NCBI RefSeq assembly: GCF_001570805.1
Contig: NZ_BCSJ01000014.1
Location: 1 to 64,000, forward strand
Length of the DNA stretch: 64,000 bases
DNA from: Brevibacterium epidermidis NBRC 14811
GTDB taxonomy: Bacteria > Actinomycetota > Actinomycetes > Actinomycetales > Brevibacteriaceae
Reading direction: 5' to 3'
The translations under genes and the position numbers were made by a program. Every line of letters starts with the position of its first letter. Within the stretch, counting starts at the first letter, position 1. The notes under the pieces are model-generated. The model searched no databases. It was not told the DNA's origin and saw only the letters and a program-made list of their open reading frames with translations. Shown here one piece after another: positions 19,109 through 27,576 of the stretch.

Positions 19109-20571
19109 TGGGCCCCCGATACTCCGGCGATTTCGTCTCCCAGGTACCGCAGACCGGCGTCGCGGGAGGATTTGAACAGAACGATGTCGCCGGGAGCGAG
19201 TTCGGCGTTCAGGAGATCCTTGGCCTCGGACGCGGTGGCGACCCAGGCCGCCTCGTTGCCCCAGGAGCCCTCGAGGTTCGCAGCGTTGAAGATCGGCTTG
19301 GCGCCCTCTCCCACGACGATGGTGCGAGTGATATTGAGGCGCACGACGAGCTCGCCGATGGCCGAGTGCGCGGACACCGATTCGTCACCGAGTTCGAGCA
19401 TCTCGCCGAGCACGGCGAAGGTGCGTCGCGGGCTGGTCTCCTCGTCGCCGCGGCCCATCGAGGCCAGGGTCTTCAGCGAGGCCCGCATGGATTCGGGGTT
19501 CGCATTATAGGCGTCATTGAGCACTGTCACGCCCGACGGCGAATCGATGAGCTCCATCCGCCAGCGGCTGGCCGCCGAGGAGGTCGACAGAGTCGTGACG
19601 ATCGACTTCGTCGTGACTCCGCAGGCGTGGGCGATGGCAGCTGCCGCCAGAGCGTTGCCGACGTGGTGTTCGCCGATGAGCGCCAGGCGCACATCCCGCG
19701 GCTCCTCACCGGGCAGGGTGAGGGTGAACGTCGGGTGGCCGGAGGAATCCGTGGACACTGAGGTGCCGCGCACGACGCGGTCGTCTTCTCCGACCCACTC
19801 GGGCAGGGACTCGCGCTGTGAGAACCACAGCGTGGACACGTCGGGGGCGAGGACCTCGCGCATCGCGGACACGCGGGTGTCGTCGGCGTTGAGCACGGCG
19901 GTGGACCCGGCGGTCAGGGACTCGACGAGTTCGGCCTTGGCCCGAGCGGTGTTCTCGATCGAACCGAAGACTCCGGAGTGGGCGGTGCCCACGGCGAGCT
20001 CGACGGCGATATCGGGTCGGATGAGGCTGGTCAGGTAGGCGAGGTTGCCGATCGACCGGGCTCCCATCTCGAGGACGAGGAAGCGGGTGGACTCGACCGC
20101 CCGCAGCGCCGTCAGCGGAACACCGACCTCGTTGTTGTACGAGTTCGGCGGCCACACGGTCTCGGCCTCCCCGGAGAGGAGATCGGCGGCGAGGTCCTTC
20201 ACCGTGGTCTTGCCCACGGATCCGGTGATCGCGATGACGGTGAGCTCACCGTCTGCGCGCAGGCCTTCGATGCTGTGCTTGGCCAGCTGGCCGAGCGCTT
20301 CGGTGGCATCGGCGACGACGACGACCGGCAGCGGTTCGTCGTCGAGGGTGGGGACGGATTCGCCGATGATCAGGGCCGCTCCCGCCTCGACGGCGGCGGC
20401 GGCGAATTCGATGCCGTCGAAGCTCTCGCCTCGGCGGGCGACGTAGATATCGCCGGGTCCGACTTCTCTCGAGTCGGTCACCACACCGGCGGTCAATGGG
20501 ATCTCGGGGTCGATGCCGTACAACTCGCCGCTCAGGGCGGTTGCGATTTCGGCTGCAGTCAGTCGCTTCAT
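19105..20571 (-). CDS. murF: UDP-MurNAc-tripeptide--D-Ala-D-Ala ligase
   Basis: MurF adds D-Ala-D-Ala to complete the pentapeptide precursor. The start is ATG 20571 ([13 protein letters not shown]), one base after the murE stop, giving 488 residues. The ATP loop reads GSVGKTT (residues 117-123), where many relatives have GSSGKTT. The conserved [11 protein letters not shown] follows in the C-terminal half. An open frame continues upstream for 39 codons but lies inside murE and is not used. No ddl gene for making D-Ala-D-Ala is in this window. Confidence 0.97.
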   Translation of the reverse strand: MKRLTAAEIATALSGELYGIDPEIPLTAGVVTDSREVGPGDIYVARRGESFDGIEFAAAAVEAGAALIIGESVPTLDDEPLPVVVVADATEALGQLAKHSIEGLRADGELTVIAITGSVGKTTVKDLAADLLSGEAETVWPPNSYNNEVGVPLTALRAVESTRFLVLEMGARSIGNLAYLTSLIRPDIAVELAVGTAHSGVFGSIENTARAKAELVESLTAGSTAVLNADDTRVSAMREVLAPDVSTLWFSQRESLPEWVGEDDRVVRGTSVSTDSSGHPTFTLTLPGEEPRDVRLALIGEHHVGNALAAAAIAHACGVTTKSIVTTLSTSSAASRWRMELIDSPSGVTVLNDAYNANPESMRASLKTLASMGRGDEETSPRRTFAVLGEMLELGDESVSAHSAIGELVVRLNITRTIVVGEGAKPIFNAANLEGSWGNEAAWVATASEAKDLLNAELAPGDIVLFKSSRDAGLRYLGDEIAGVSGAQ

Positions 20572-20572
20572 A

Positions 20573-22147
20573 TCATCTGTGAACTTTACCTGGTTGTTCG
20601 CCGCCCAGTCGCATGGACAGCGCTGAGCGTGTCCTGGCCCGGTCGTCGAAATCGGTGACCGTGGTGCCCACGGTCTGGCCTGTCTCATGCCCCTTGCCCG
20701 CGATCAGCACGGTCGCGCGGGGGTCTGCTTCCGCAATCGCCTCATCGATGGCGGCACCGCGATCGGGCACCTCGATGATCTTTTTCACACGGGCGCGGCC
20801 CGCATCCACCTCGGCGTCGATTCCCTGCCTGATGGCGGCGCGGATGGTGTCGGGATCCTCGGTGCGGGGATTGTCGTCGGTGAGAACGATCACATCGGCC
20901 TCACGTGCCGCAGCCTGTCCCATTCCGAAGCGTTTGCCGCGGTCACGGTCGCCTCCGGCTCCGAAGACGATGATGAGCTCATCGGAATCAGCGTGCAGGG
21001 TCGCCAAGGCCTTCGCGATCGCGTCGGGGGTGTGCGAATAGTCGACGATGGCCCGCGGCAGCAGCTCAGGGGGTGATTCCTCGAGGGCGCGAGGTCCGAG
21101 GACGTCGATGATCTCCATCCGTCCGGGCACCGTGGCCATGAAGCTGCGACCGATCGCGTCGATCTCTGCCGCGGGGATGCCCGATTCGATGAGCATCGAG
21201 GCCGCCAGGGCAGTGTTCGTGACGTTGAAGTCGCCGGGCAGCGGTGAGCGCAGGCGGATGCTCTGCCCGTCGTCGAGGTGGAGGACGAAGTCCGCCTCAC
21301 CCGGGGTGTGTTCGATGCGCCACTGGCTGCGGTCGTCGCGTCCCAAGGTGCGCACCGGCACCTGTGCGGCCTCCGTCATCCGCTCGCCCCATTCGTCTTC
21401 GATGACGATGACTGCCTTGTCGGAGAACGTGCGTGTGAACAGCTGCGCCTTGGCCTCGAAGTACTCCTCCATCGTGTTGTGGAAGTCGAGGTGGTCTTGG
21501 GACAGGTTCGTGAATCCTGCGACGTTGAAGTGCGCCCCGTCGACGCGGTGCTGGCTGAGCGCGTGGGAGGAGACCTCCATCGAGCAGGTGTCGACCTCGG
21601 CCGTACGCATCTTCGCGAACAGGGCGTGCAGTTCGGGAGCTTCAGGTGTCGTTCGCACACTGGGCACGGTGTCGCCGGCGATGAGGATGGCGACCGTGCC
21701 GATCACGGCGGTGCGGTGGCCCAGCGCCGCGAGCATTCCGTCGGCCAGGTAGGTCGTCGTCGTCTTCCCGTTCGTTCCGGTGATTCCGATGAGATCCGGC
21801 ACCGAGGTGGTCCCGTAGACGGCGGCGGAGACGAACCCGAGCACGGCGCGGGGTGCTTCGACGATGAGTGCGGTGACTCCGCCGAGCAGCTCCCTGTCGG
21901 ATTCGTCCGTGCTGAGGGCATCCGAGATGAGCTGCCAGCCGGCGTCATCGGTGAGGATGGCAGTCACGCCAGCGCGGATCAGGTCGGGGGCGAACTTCGC
22001 ACCGTGGACGTTCGCTCCCGGCAGGGCAGCGTAGAGCTGTCCGGGTGAGACCGCTCGCGAGTCATGGGAGACTCCGGTGACCTCTGTCTCGGGGTCTCCG
22101 TGGAGGGTGCCGGGTGCGATCGGCAGCAGCTGTGAAAAACGCATCAT
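20573..22147 (-). CDS. murE: UDP-MurNAc-tripeptide synthetase (meso-diaminopimelate-adding)
   Basis: MurE adds the third residue of the stem peptide. The 524-residue form starting at ATG 22147 (MMRFSQLL) overlaps the ftsI TGA by four bases. An ATG two codons upstream (22153) is an alternative. The ATP loop is GTNGKTT (residues 124-130). The substrate signature reads DDNPRTEDP. The DNPR motif is typical of enzymes that add meso-diaminopimelate rather than lysine, so this organism probably has mDAP-type peptidoglycan. The open frame runs far upstream, but that part is read from ftsI. Confidence 0.97.
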   Translation of the reverse strand: MMRFSQLLPIAPGTLHGDPETEVTGVSHDSRAVSPGQLYAALPGANVHGAKFAPDLIRAGVTAILTDDAGWQLISDALSTDESDRELLGGVTALIVEAPRAVLGFVSAAVYGTTSVPDLIGITGTNGKTTTTYLADGMLAALGHRTAVIGTVAILIAGDTVPSVRTTPEAPELHALFAKMRTAEVDTCSMEVSSHALSQHRVDGAHFNVAGFTNLSQDHLDFHNTMEEYFEAKAQLFTRTFSDKAVIVIEDEWGERMTEAAQVPVRTLGRDDRSQWRIEHTPGEADFVLHLDDGQSIRLRSPLPGDFNVTNTALAASMLIESGIPAAEIDAIGRSFMATVPGRMEIIDVLGPRALEESPPELLPRAIVDYSHTPDAIAKALATLHADSDELIIVFGAGGDRDRGKRFGMGQAAAREADVIVLTDDNPRTEDPDTIRAAIRQGIDAEVDAGRARVKKIIEVPDRGAAIDEAIAEADPRATVLIAGKGHETGQTVGTTVTDFDDRARTRSALSMRLGGEQPGKVHR

Positions 22148-23925
22148 TTCCATTCTCGCGCAGGCAGGTCGGGCTTCTGCGTCGACGGTGGGATCTTCAG
22201 ATGCCGCATGGCGAAGCCCGCGACGTCGGAGAAGACGGGGGCAGCGGCCTGTCCACCGTAGTAGCCGTTGCGTGGCCGCTGCAAAGTCACGGAGATCGCG
22301 AGCTCGGGGTCTTCGGCGGGCAGGACGCCGACGAAGGAAGCCGTGTATCCGTCGTAGCCTCCGCCTTCGGCAGCCGGTGCCTGTGCGGTGCCGGTCTTGC
22401 CGGCGACTCGGTAGCCCGAGACCTGGGCGGACTTGCCTGTGCCTTCGGCGACGACGCCCTCGAGCATCCGCAGGGTCTCGTCGGCGGCTTTCTCGCTGAC
22501 GACGCGCTGCTTCTCTCCGGCCGGGGTCGAGATCGTACGTCCCTTCGGTGAGACCATGCCGTCGACCAGTCGCGACGGGACGTGGACTCCCCCGTTGGCG
22601 ATGGTGGAGATGACGTCGGTGGTCTGGATCGCGTTCGCGGCCACACCCTGGCCGAACATCACGGTGTACTTCGTGCGTCCGTCCCACTCCTCGTACGGGT
22701 GCAGGATGCCTGAGGTCTCGGCGGGGAAACCAATGGCTGACTTCGAACCGAAGCCGAACTTCTTCATGTACTCATAACGCTGTGCCTCGGTGAGTTCCTT
22801 GCCGGCGAGGATGGTGCCGGTGTTCGAGGACTGGGCGAGGATTCCGGCGAAGGTGAGCTTCTCGTCGGGGTGTTCGTGGGAGTCGCGGAACTCTTCGTCG
22901 TTCGGCGCCTTCCACTTGTCAGGGACGGTGAATTCCTGTTCCGGAGTGACGAGTCCCTTGTCGAGCAGTGCGGCGGCGGTGACCATCTTCGCGGTCGAAC
23001 CGGGTTCGAACATGTCGGTGAAGATGCGCGAGCCGCGGTCGGGTCCGTCGACCTTGCCTGGAGAGTTCGGGTCGACACTGGGAGCATCGGCGGCGGTGAT
23101 GATGCGTCCGGTCTTGATCTCTTTGATGACGATCGACGCGGACTCGGCTTCGTGCTTCTTCCGCTGCTCTTCGATGGCCTGCTGAGCGTAGTACTGCATC
23201 GCGGGATCGATCGTCGTCTGCAGGCCTTCGCCGTCGACGGCGTCCTTCATGTTGTTGTCGCCGAGCGGAATGATCTCTCCGCGCGCACCGCGTTCGTACT
23301 GCTGCTGCCCGTCCTTGCCAGACAGCTGTTCGTCATAGGCCTTCTCCAGTCCGGCCTGGGCCGTGCCGTCCGAGCTGAGGAAGCCGACGAGGTTGCCGGC
23401 GACTCCGCCGGCGGGGTACGAACGCACGGCGTATTCTTCAGCGGAGATGCCGAGGACTTCGAGGTCCTTCACCTCACGCCAGGTCTCCGAAGTCAGGCCC
23501 TTGGCGACGGGGTTCCAGCGCTTGTCGCCGACGAGTTTCGGGTAGAGCAGACCTGGGTCGGTGTTGAGCGGCTTCGACAGGGCTTCGGCTGCGCCCCAGG
23601 CGCCGACGAGTTTGCCGTCGACTTCGTACTGGGCGACGTTCTGCTGGTCGACGACGAGCTGGTAGCGGGAGACGCTGTCGGCGAGCACGGTGCCGTCGGA
23701 GGCCAGGATCTGTCCGCGATCGGCGGGCAGGGTCTGAGTGACGAGGCGGTTCGACAGCGCTTTCTCCGCCAGCTTCATCGAATCCATGCCCTGGATCGAC
23801 ACGAGCCTGCAGGCGGTGATGAGGAGAGCGAGGACCGACAGTGCGGCGATGATGCCCATCCGCCAGCGCAGATTGGGGCCATCGCCCTTGCGCTTCCTCT
23901 TCAGTCGGGTCTTGGCTGAGCCCAT
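22144..23925 (-). CDS. ftsI: Septal transpeptidase FtsI (PBP2b/PBP3 class)
   Basis: FtsI cross-links septal peptidoglycan with FtsW. The 593-residue protein has a basic N-terminus, one membrane anchor (about residues 23-45), the class B PBP dimerisation domain, and a transpeptidase domain with all three motifs: STAK at 310-313 (active-site Ser310), SSN at 366-368 and KTG at 510-512. GAGGA lies seven bases before the ATG. It follows ftsL by 74 bases and overlaps murE. No PASTA domain is present at the C-terminus, unlike many Firmicutes homologues. Confidence 0.97.
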   Translation of the reverse strand: MGSAKTRLKRKRKGDGPNLRWRMGIIAALSVLALLITACRLVSIQGMDSMKLAEKALSNRLVTQTLPADRGQILASDGTVLADSVSRYQLVVDQQNVAQYEVDGKLVGAWGAAEALSKPLNTDPGLLYPKLVGDKRWNPVAKGLTSETWREVKDLEVLGISAEEYAVRSYPAGGVAGNLVGFLSSDGTAQAGLEKAYDEQLSGKDGQQQYERGARGEIIPLGDNNMKDAVDGEGLQTTIDPAMQYYAQQAIEEQRKKHEAESASIVIKEIKTGRIITAADAPSVDPNSPGKVDGPDRGSRIFTDMFEPGSTAKMVTAAALLDKGLVTPEQEFTVPDKWKAPNDEEFRDSHEHPDEKLTFAGILAQSSNTGTILAGKELTEAQRYEYMKKFGFGSKSAIGFPAETSGILHPYEEWDGRTKYTVMFGQGVAANAIQTTDVISTIANGGVHVPSRLVDGMVSPKGRTISTPAGEKQRVVSEKAADETLRMLEGVVAEGTGKSAQVSGYRVAGKTGTAQAPAAEGGGYDGYTASFVGVLPAEDPELAISVTLQRPRNGYYGGQAAAPVFSDVAGFAMRHLKIPPSTQKPDLPAREWK

Positions 23926-23999
23926 TGCTCCGTCCTCGGTCCTTGGTGTGATCGGCGAATGTTTCGGTCAGGCCGTTCCCTGGTCCCGGTGAGCTCGGA

Positions 24000-24566
24000 C
24001 TACTTCGGCGCCTCCTGGCTGGGAGCCGCCACGTCCTGGCTCGGGCTGCCCCCGACGACCGGGAGCTTCTCATCCGATCGTAGATTGGGTCGGAGGTCAT
24101 CACGTGTATCGGCACGCGGGCCGGGCACCACTGTGGGCTCTTTCTCACCGCTGACGTCGATTCCGGGGGCGTCGATCATCTTCCCGGTCTTCGCATCGAG
24201 GAATTCCGGTGAGGAGTCGCGGACGAGGCCGAGCTCTTCGGCGGCCAGTGAGATGTTCTGTGGGGACTCGCGGTACGAGTTGTCCTCGACGAGGCGGTCC
24301 TTCTGTTCGGCCAGGGCTTCCTTCTCGCTCGTCAGCTGGTCGACCTTGTAGGAGGTGTTCGCGACGAAGATGTTGAGCAGGAGCACGGCCACGAGGGTGG
24401 CGAGGAGGATCCCCACGCACAGCATCGAAAACGGCAGACGGGACTTGGGCAGTTCGAACTTGAGCAGCCGCAGCTTCGCCCCGCCCTGCTGACCACCGGC
24501 CTCTTCGAGCCGGCGGGAGCGTTCGGTGAAGTGGGGCTGACCGGCGGTCGCCTGGGAATTCCTCAC
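24000..24566 (-). CDS. ftsL: FtsL-like septum protein
   Basis: This 188-residue protein has a basic cytoplasmic start, one membrane helix (about residues 45-69), an extracellular coiled coil (about 72-100) and a Pro/Asp-rich tail. That architecture, and the place between rsmH and ftsI, identify the FtsL-type partner of the FtsQ and FtsW/FtsI complex. Primary sequence is poorly conserved in this family. The start is a GTG overlapping the rsmH TGA by four bases, with GGAGG seven bases upstream. The tail after residue 125 is longer than in most FtsL proteins. Confidence 0.88.
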   Translation of the reverse strand: MRNSQATAGQPHFTERSRRLEEAGGQQGGAKLRLLKFELPKSRLPFSMLCVGILLATLVAVLLLNIFVANTSYKVDQLTSEKEALAEQKDRLVEDNSYRESPQNISLAAEELGLVRDSSPEFLDAKTGKMIDAPGIDVSGEKEPTVVPGPRADTRDDLRPNLRSDEKLPVVGGSPSQDVAAPSQEAPK

Positions 24567-25525
24567 GATCGTGCCTCCCTGATCTTCTGCACTGCCCGCA
24601 GCCGGACGCTCGCCGCCCGCGGATTGTTCTCTGCTTCGTTCTCATCAGCCATTTCGGCGCCTCGGATGATCTCCTTCAGCCAGGGCTGGTGCTCTTCGGG
24701 CACGACCGGCAGGTCCGGCGGTGCCGAGGAGGTTGTGGCCGCCCGGAAGGTCTTCTTCACGATCGTGTCCTCCAGCGACTGGTAGGACTCGATGACGGCC
24801 ACTCCCCCGAGGTGCAGCGCTTCCAGTGCCGCCGGCAGTGCGGTGCGCAGCACTCCGAGTTCGTCGTTGACCTCGATGCGCAGGGCCTGGAAGGTGCGTT
24901 TGGCGGGGTGGGACTTCTTCTTCGTCTGCGGGATGACTCGCGAGAGCATGGCTGCGAGCTGATCCGAGGTCTCCCATGGGGTGTCGGCCCGGTCGGTGAC
25001 GATGATCTTCGCGATCTTGCCGGCCAGCTTCTCCTCGCCGTATTCGCGGAGGATGCGGCGCAGCTCGGATTCGGAGTAGGTCGCGAGTACCTTCGCGGCG
25101 GTGAGTTCCTGGGTGCGGTCCATGCGCATGTCGAGAGGCGCTGGCCGGGAGTAGGAGAATCCGCGTTCGTCTTCGTCGAGCTGCAGGGAGGACACTCCCA
25201 GGTCGAGCAGGATCGCGCTGATCTCGTCGATGCCGAGGTCGGCGAGGACGTCTGGAAGCTCGTCATCGACGGCGTGGACGATGTCGATGCGGTCAGCGAA
25301 GGGGGCCAGACGTTCGGTGGCAATGTCGATGGCCTGCAGGTCACGGTCGATGCCGACGAGGTGGACATCGTCGAAGGCCGTGAGCACCGCCTCGGCGTGC
25401 CCGCCCATTCCCAGGGTGCCGTCGACGACGACCGGGGTGATTCCGGCCTCCCGTGCGGCTTCGACTCCGACGCCGATGAGTTCGACCACGCGCGTCAGGA
25501 GCACCGGTACGTGCTGAGCTGTCAT
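24563..25525 (-). CDS. rsmH: 16S rRNA (cytosine(1402)-N4)-methyltransferase
   Basis: RsmH (MraW) methylates C1402 in the decoding centre of 16S rRNA using S-adenosylmethionine. Motif I appears as DGTLGMGGHAEAVL. Later family motifs include ILLDLGVSSLQLDEDERGFSY and LDMRMDR. The start is ATG 25525 (MTAQHVPVLL, 320 residues), with AAGGA seven bases upstream. In-frame codons further upstream lack this. It lies 165 bases after mraZ and overlaps ftsL by four bases. Confidence 0.97.
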   Translation of the reverse strand: MTAQHVPVLLTRVVELIGVGVEAAREAGITPVVVDGTLGMGGHAEAVLTAFDDVHLVGIDRDLQAIDIATERLAPFADRIDIVHAVDDELPDVLADLGIDEISAILLDLGVSSLQLDEDERGFSYSRPAPLDMRMDRTQELTAAKVLATYSESELRRILREYGEEKLAGKIAKIIVTDRADTPWETSDQLAAMLSRVIPQTKKKSHPAKRTFQALRIEVNDELGVLRTALPAALEALHLGGVAVIESYQSLEDTIVKKTFRAATTSSAPPDLPVVPEEHQPWLKEIIRGAEMADENEAENNPRAASVRLRAVQKIREARS

Positions 25526-25635
25526 TCGTGGGTCCTTCATACGGGGGTGGTCGGAGGTGCGCTGCTGGAGCCAGAACCTTGACCGCCGTGGCCCTGCCAC
25601 CGGGGAAGTGTGTCAGGACGTCCGAGCTTCGGAAA

Positions 25636-25650
25636 CGGGGAAGTTCCCCG
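25636..25650. repeat. Palindrome between mraZ and rsmH
   Basis: CGGGGA-AGT-TCCCCG is a perfect 6-bp inverted repeat in the 165-base gap between mraZ and rsmH. It could be a weak terminator or a processing hairpin separating mraZ from the rest of the operon. Confidence 0.3.
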
Positions 25651-25690
25651 AAACTCGAGCACGGCGGGCAAGGATCAAACCCGAGCAGAA

Positions 25691-26122
25691 TCAGATCACT
25701 CCGGGAATCACCTCCTCTTCGCGTTCGGCGAAGGCCTGCTGAGCGCCGACGAGGTAGTCCTCCCAGGTCGGTGCATCCCAGATCTCGACTCGGTTGCCCA
25801 TGCCGATCACTGCGACTTCCCGATCAAGTGATGCGTACTGCCGCAATATGTTCGGGACCGTGATGCGTCCCTGTTTGTCCGGTTGATCCGCAAATGCCGC
25901 CGACAGGAACACGCGCTGGTAGTCGCGGGCTTCCTTATTCGTCTTCGGCGCGTTCTGGATTCGCGCGTGCTCGGCTTCGAACTCCGTGGTGGGGAACAGG
26001 GTGAGGCAGTTCTCCTGGCCACGGGTCAGAACGAGTCCGGGCGACAGCTCCTCGCGGAACTTTGCGGGCAGGATGAGGCGACCTTTGTCATCGAGCTTCT
26101 GCATATGAGTGCCCAAGAACAT
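25691..26122 (-). CDS. mraZ: Transcriptional regulator MraZ
   Basis: MraZ is an AbrB-like ring-forming DNA-binding protein that controls its own dcw operon. The 143-residue sequence contains the two SpoVT/AbrB-type repeats. Each has the conserved D-x-K/Q-GR pattern: LDDKGRLILPAKFRE in the first and DKQGRITVPNILR in the second. It heads the minus-strand cluster. Three GTGG units at 10-bp spacing lie 42-65 bases upstream and fit an autoregulatory operator. Further units on the other strand face the divergent moxR operon. Confidence 0.97.
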   Translation of the reverse strand: MFLGTHMQKLDDKGRLILPAKFREELSPGLVLTRGQENCLTLFPTTEFEAEHARIQNAPKTNKEARDYQRVFLSAAFADQPDKQGRITVPNILRQYASLDREVAVIGMGNRVEIWDAPTWEDYLVGAQQAFAEREEEVIPGVI

Positions 26123-26163
26123 GTCGTCTCACCCCTTTCGAAACCCTTCGGCTCCGATAGCAA

Positions 26164-26187
26164 CCACAGTACTCCACTTCCCTCCAC
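26164..26187 (-). promoter_or_regulatory. Putative MraZ operator upstream of mraZ
   Basis: On the minus strand three GTGG units occur at exactly 10-bp spacing (GTGGAGGGAA, GTGGAGTACT, GTGGTTG). MraZ operators in other bacteria are direct repeats of a TGG/GTG core at one-turn spacing, as expected for a ring of AbrB domains. The site is 42-65 bases before the mraZ start. Confidence 0.6.
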
Positions 26188-26246
26188 GTATTCCAGCTTT
26201 TTGACCCACCGATGCTCCGAACCCATCGTTTTCCCAGGTCAGATAG

Positions 26247-26508
26247 GTGGAGGAAAGTGGGGAAAATTTCCCAGAGGCGCGTCGCTGGAGTGTCGGAAGC
26301 ACGGAAATCGGCGCGTTCACGGTGGGGGTGGGTCGCCTCGGCGAGAACACGGAAAACAGCGGAGATCCGCGAGAATCCGCGGATCTCACACGATCACCGC
26401 GCCGAGGTGGAGGCAAGTGGGGAGGAAAGTGGAGGGTCCGCGTGGAGGAAAGTGGGGAGGAGGGTAGGGAGTGGAGTGGGGGCCGCCTCGGGGAGGGAAA
26501 GGGAGTGG
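26247..26508 (+). promoter_or_regulatory. GTGG repeat array facing moxR, putative second MraZ-binding region
   Basis: Plus-strand GTGG units start at 26247, 26257, 26407, 26417, 26429, 26442, 26452, 26471, 26476 and 26505. Three pairs (26247/26257, 26407/26417, 26442/26452) keep the 10-bp spacing, and several read AAAGTGG, the core reported for other MraZ boxes. The array ends about 65 bases before moxR, suggesting control of the moxR operon by MraZ. The region is purine-rich, so some units may be chance. Confidence 0.45.
26362..26387. promoter_or_regulatory. Perfect 10-bp dyad in the mraZ-moxR gap
   Basis: GAGATCCGCG and CGCGGATCTC form perfect 10-bp arms around a 6-base centre. No T-run follows on either strand, so an operator or a transcript hairpin is more likely than an intrinsic terminator. 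Confidence 0.4.
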
Positions 26509-26573
26509 GGAGGAACAGGGAGTGACGAATCTGAAAGAAGCTCGTGTGGCTGGGGTGCCGGCTTTAGGGGACA

Positions 26574-27572
26574 ATGGAAGGTATGTCGACCAGCCAAGAA
26601 GGTACACAGACCAATTCCGTGATCGGCGCCGAACACATCGAGTGGGTGCAGAATCTGACCTCACGGGCACGCACAGCGATGAACTCGGTCCTCGAAGGCA
26701 AGGATGAGGCCGTCGGGCTCTCGCTCATTGCGCTGCTCGCCGGCGGACACGTCCTCCTCGAAGACGTCCCCGGCGTCGGCAAGACCCTGCTGGCCCGCGC
26801 CATGGGCAAGGTCGTCGACGGCTCAGTGCGCCGCATCCAGTTCACTCCGGATCTGCTGCCCACCGACGTCGTGGGCGTGAACCTGTTCAACCAGGAGACT
26901 CGTCACTTCGAGTTCCGGCAGGGCCCGGTGTTCGCGAACATCGTCATCGCCGATGAGATCAACCGTGCGTCCCCGAAGACGCAGTCGGCGATGCTCGAGT
27001 GCATGGCCGAAGGTCAGGCGACGATCGACGGGCAGACCTATCCGATGCCCACACCATTCATCGTCGTCGCGACTCAGAACCCGATCGACATGGAGGGCAC
27101 CTACGCTCTGCCGGAGGCGCAGCGTGACCGCTTCCTCACACGCATCTCGCTCGGCTACCCGGCCACCGCCGATGAGGTCGATCTGCTGGACAACCAGATC
27201 CAGAACGACCCGCTGGAAACGGCGACGGCAGTGACGAACCTCGAGCAGATCACTCAGGCGCGCACCATCGTCCGCCACGTGTCTGCGAGCAAGGCGCTGC
27301 GCGAATACATCGTGGCGATCCTCCATGCCACGCGCAACGATCAGGCGATCCTGCTCGGCAGCTCCCCTCGCGGTGGTGTCCACCTGCTGCGTGCGGCGAA
27401 GGCTCGTGCCGCCCTGTCCGGGCGCACCTTCGTCACTCCCGACGATGTGCAGGCCCTTGCCCCGTACATCCTCGCCCACCGCATCATCCCCCGCGACGGC
27501 GACGACGCAGACCTCGCAGCCGACCTCATCGGCCGAGTGCTGTCCCGCGTGCCCGTCTCGACGAACCAGTGA
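26574..27572 (+). CDS. MoxR-family AAA+ ATPase
   Basis: MoxR ATPases act as chaperones, often for the DUF58 or VWA proteins encoded beside them. The 332-residue protein has Walker A DVPGVGKTLLARA (GVGKT at 67-71), Walker B IVIADEINRA (about 122-131), the sensor region VVATQNPIDMEGTYALPEAQRDRF and an AAA lid domain. An ATG nine bases downstream (26583) is an alternative start. Neither start has a clean ribosome site. It is the first gene of a three-gene operon and lies downstream of the GTGG array, so it may share control with the dcw cluster. Confidence 0.95.
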   Translation: MEGMSTSQEGTQTNSVIGAEHIEWVQNLTSRARTAMNSVLEGKDEAVGLSLIALLAGGHVLLEDVPGVGKTLLARAMGKVVDGSVRRIQFTPDLLPTDVVGVNLFNQETRHFEFRQGPVFANIVIADEINRASPKTQSAMLECMAEGQATIDGQTYPMPTPFIVVATQNPIDMEGTYALPEAQRDRFLTRISLGYPATADEVDLLDNQIQNDPLETATAVTNLEQITQARTIVRHVSASKALREYIVAILHATRNDQAILLGSSPRGGVHLLRAAKARAALSGRTFVTPDDVQALAPYILAHRIIPRDGDDADLAADLIGRVLSRVPVSTNQ

Positions 27573-27576
27573 CCGC

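Larger units (their letters stand above)
26123..26573. other. Divergent control region between mraZ and moxR
   Basis: This 451-base stretch has no supported gene. It separates the minus-strand dcw cluster from the plus-strand moxR operon. It holds GTGG repeats at 10-bp spacing on both strands and a strong dyad at 26362-26387, listed separately. The last 150 bases on the plus strand are very purine-rich. Short open frames across it look like by-products of that composition. Confidence 0.6.

Noticed and set aside
17405-19510. A 701-codon open frame on the plus strand
   Set aside because: It is antisense to murD, mraY and part of murF, all of which are complete with catalytic motifs. It shows no domain of its own.
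22148-22687. An upstream extension of murE by about 180 codons
   Set aside because: The extension is out of frame within ftsI. The murE motifs begin after ATG 22147, which overlaps the ftsI stop in the usual way.
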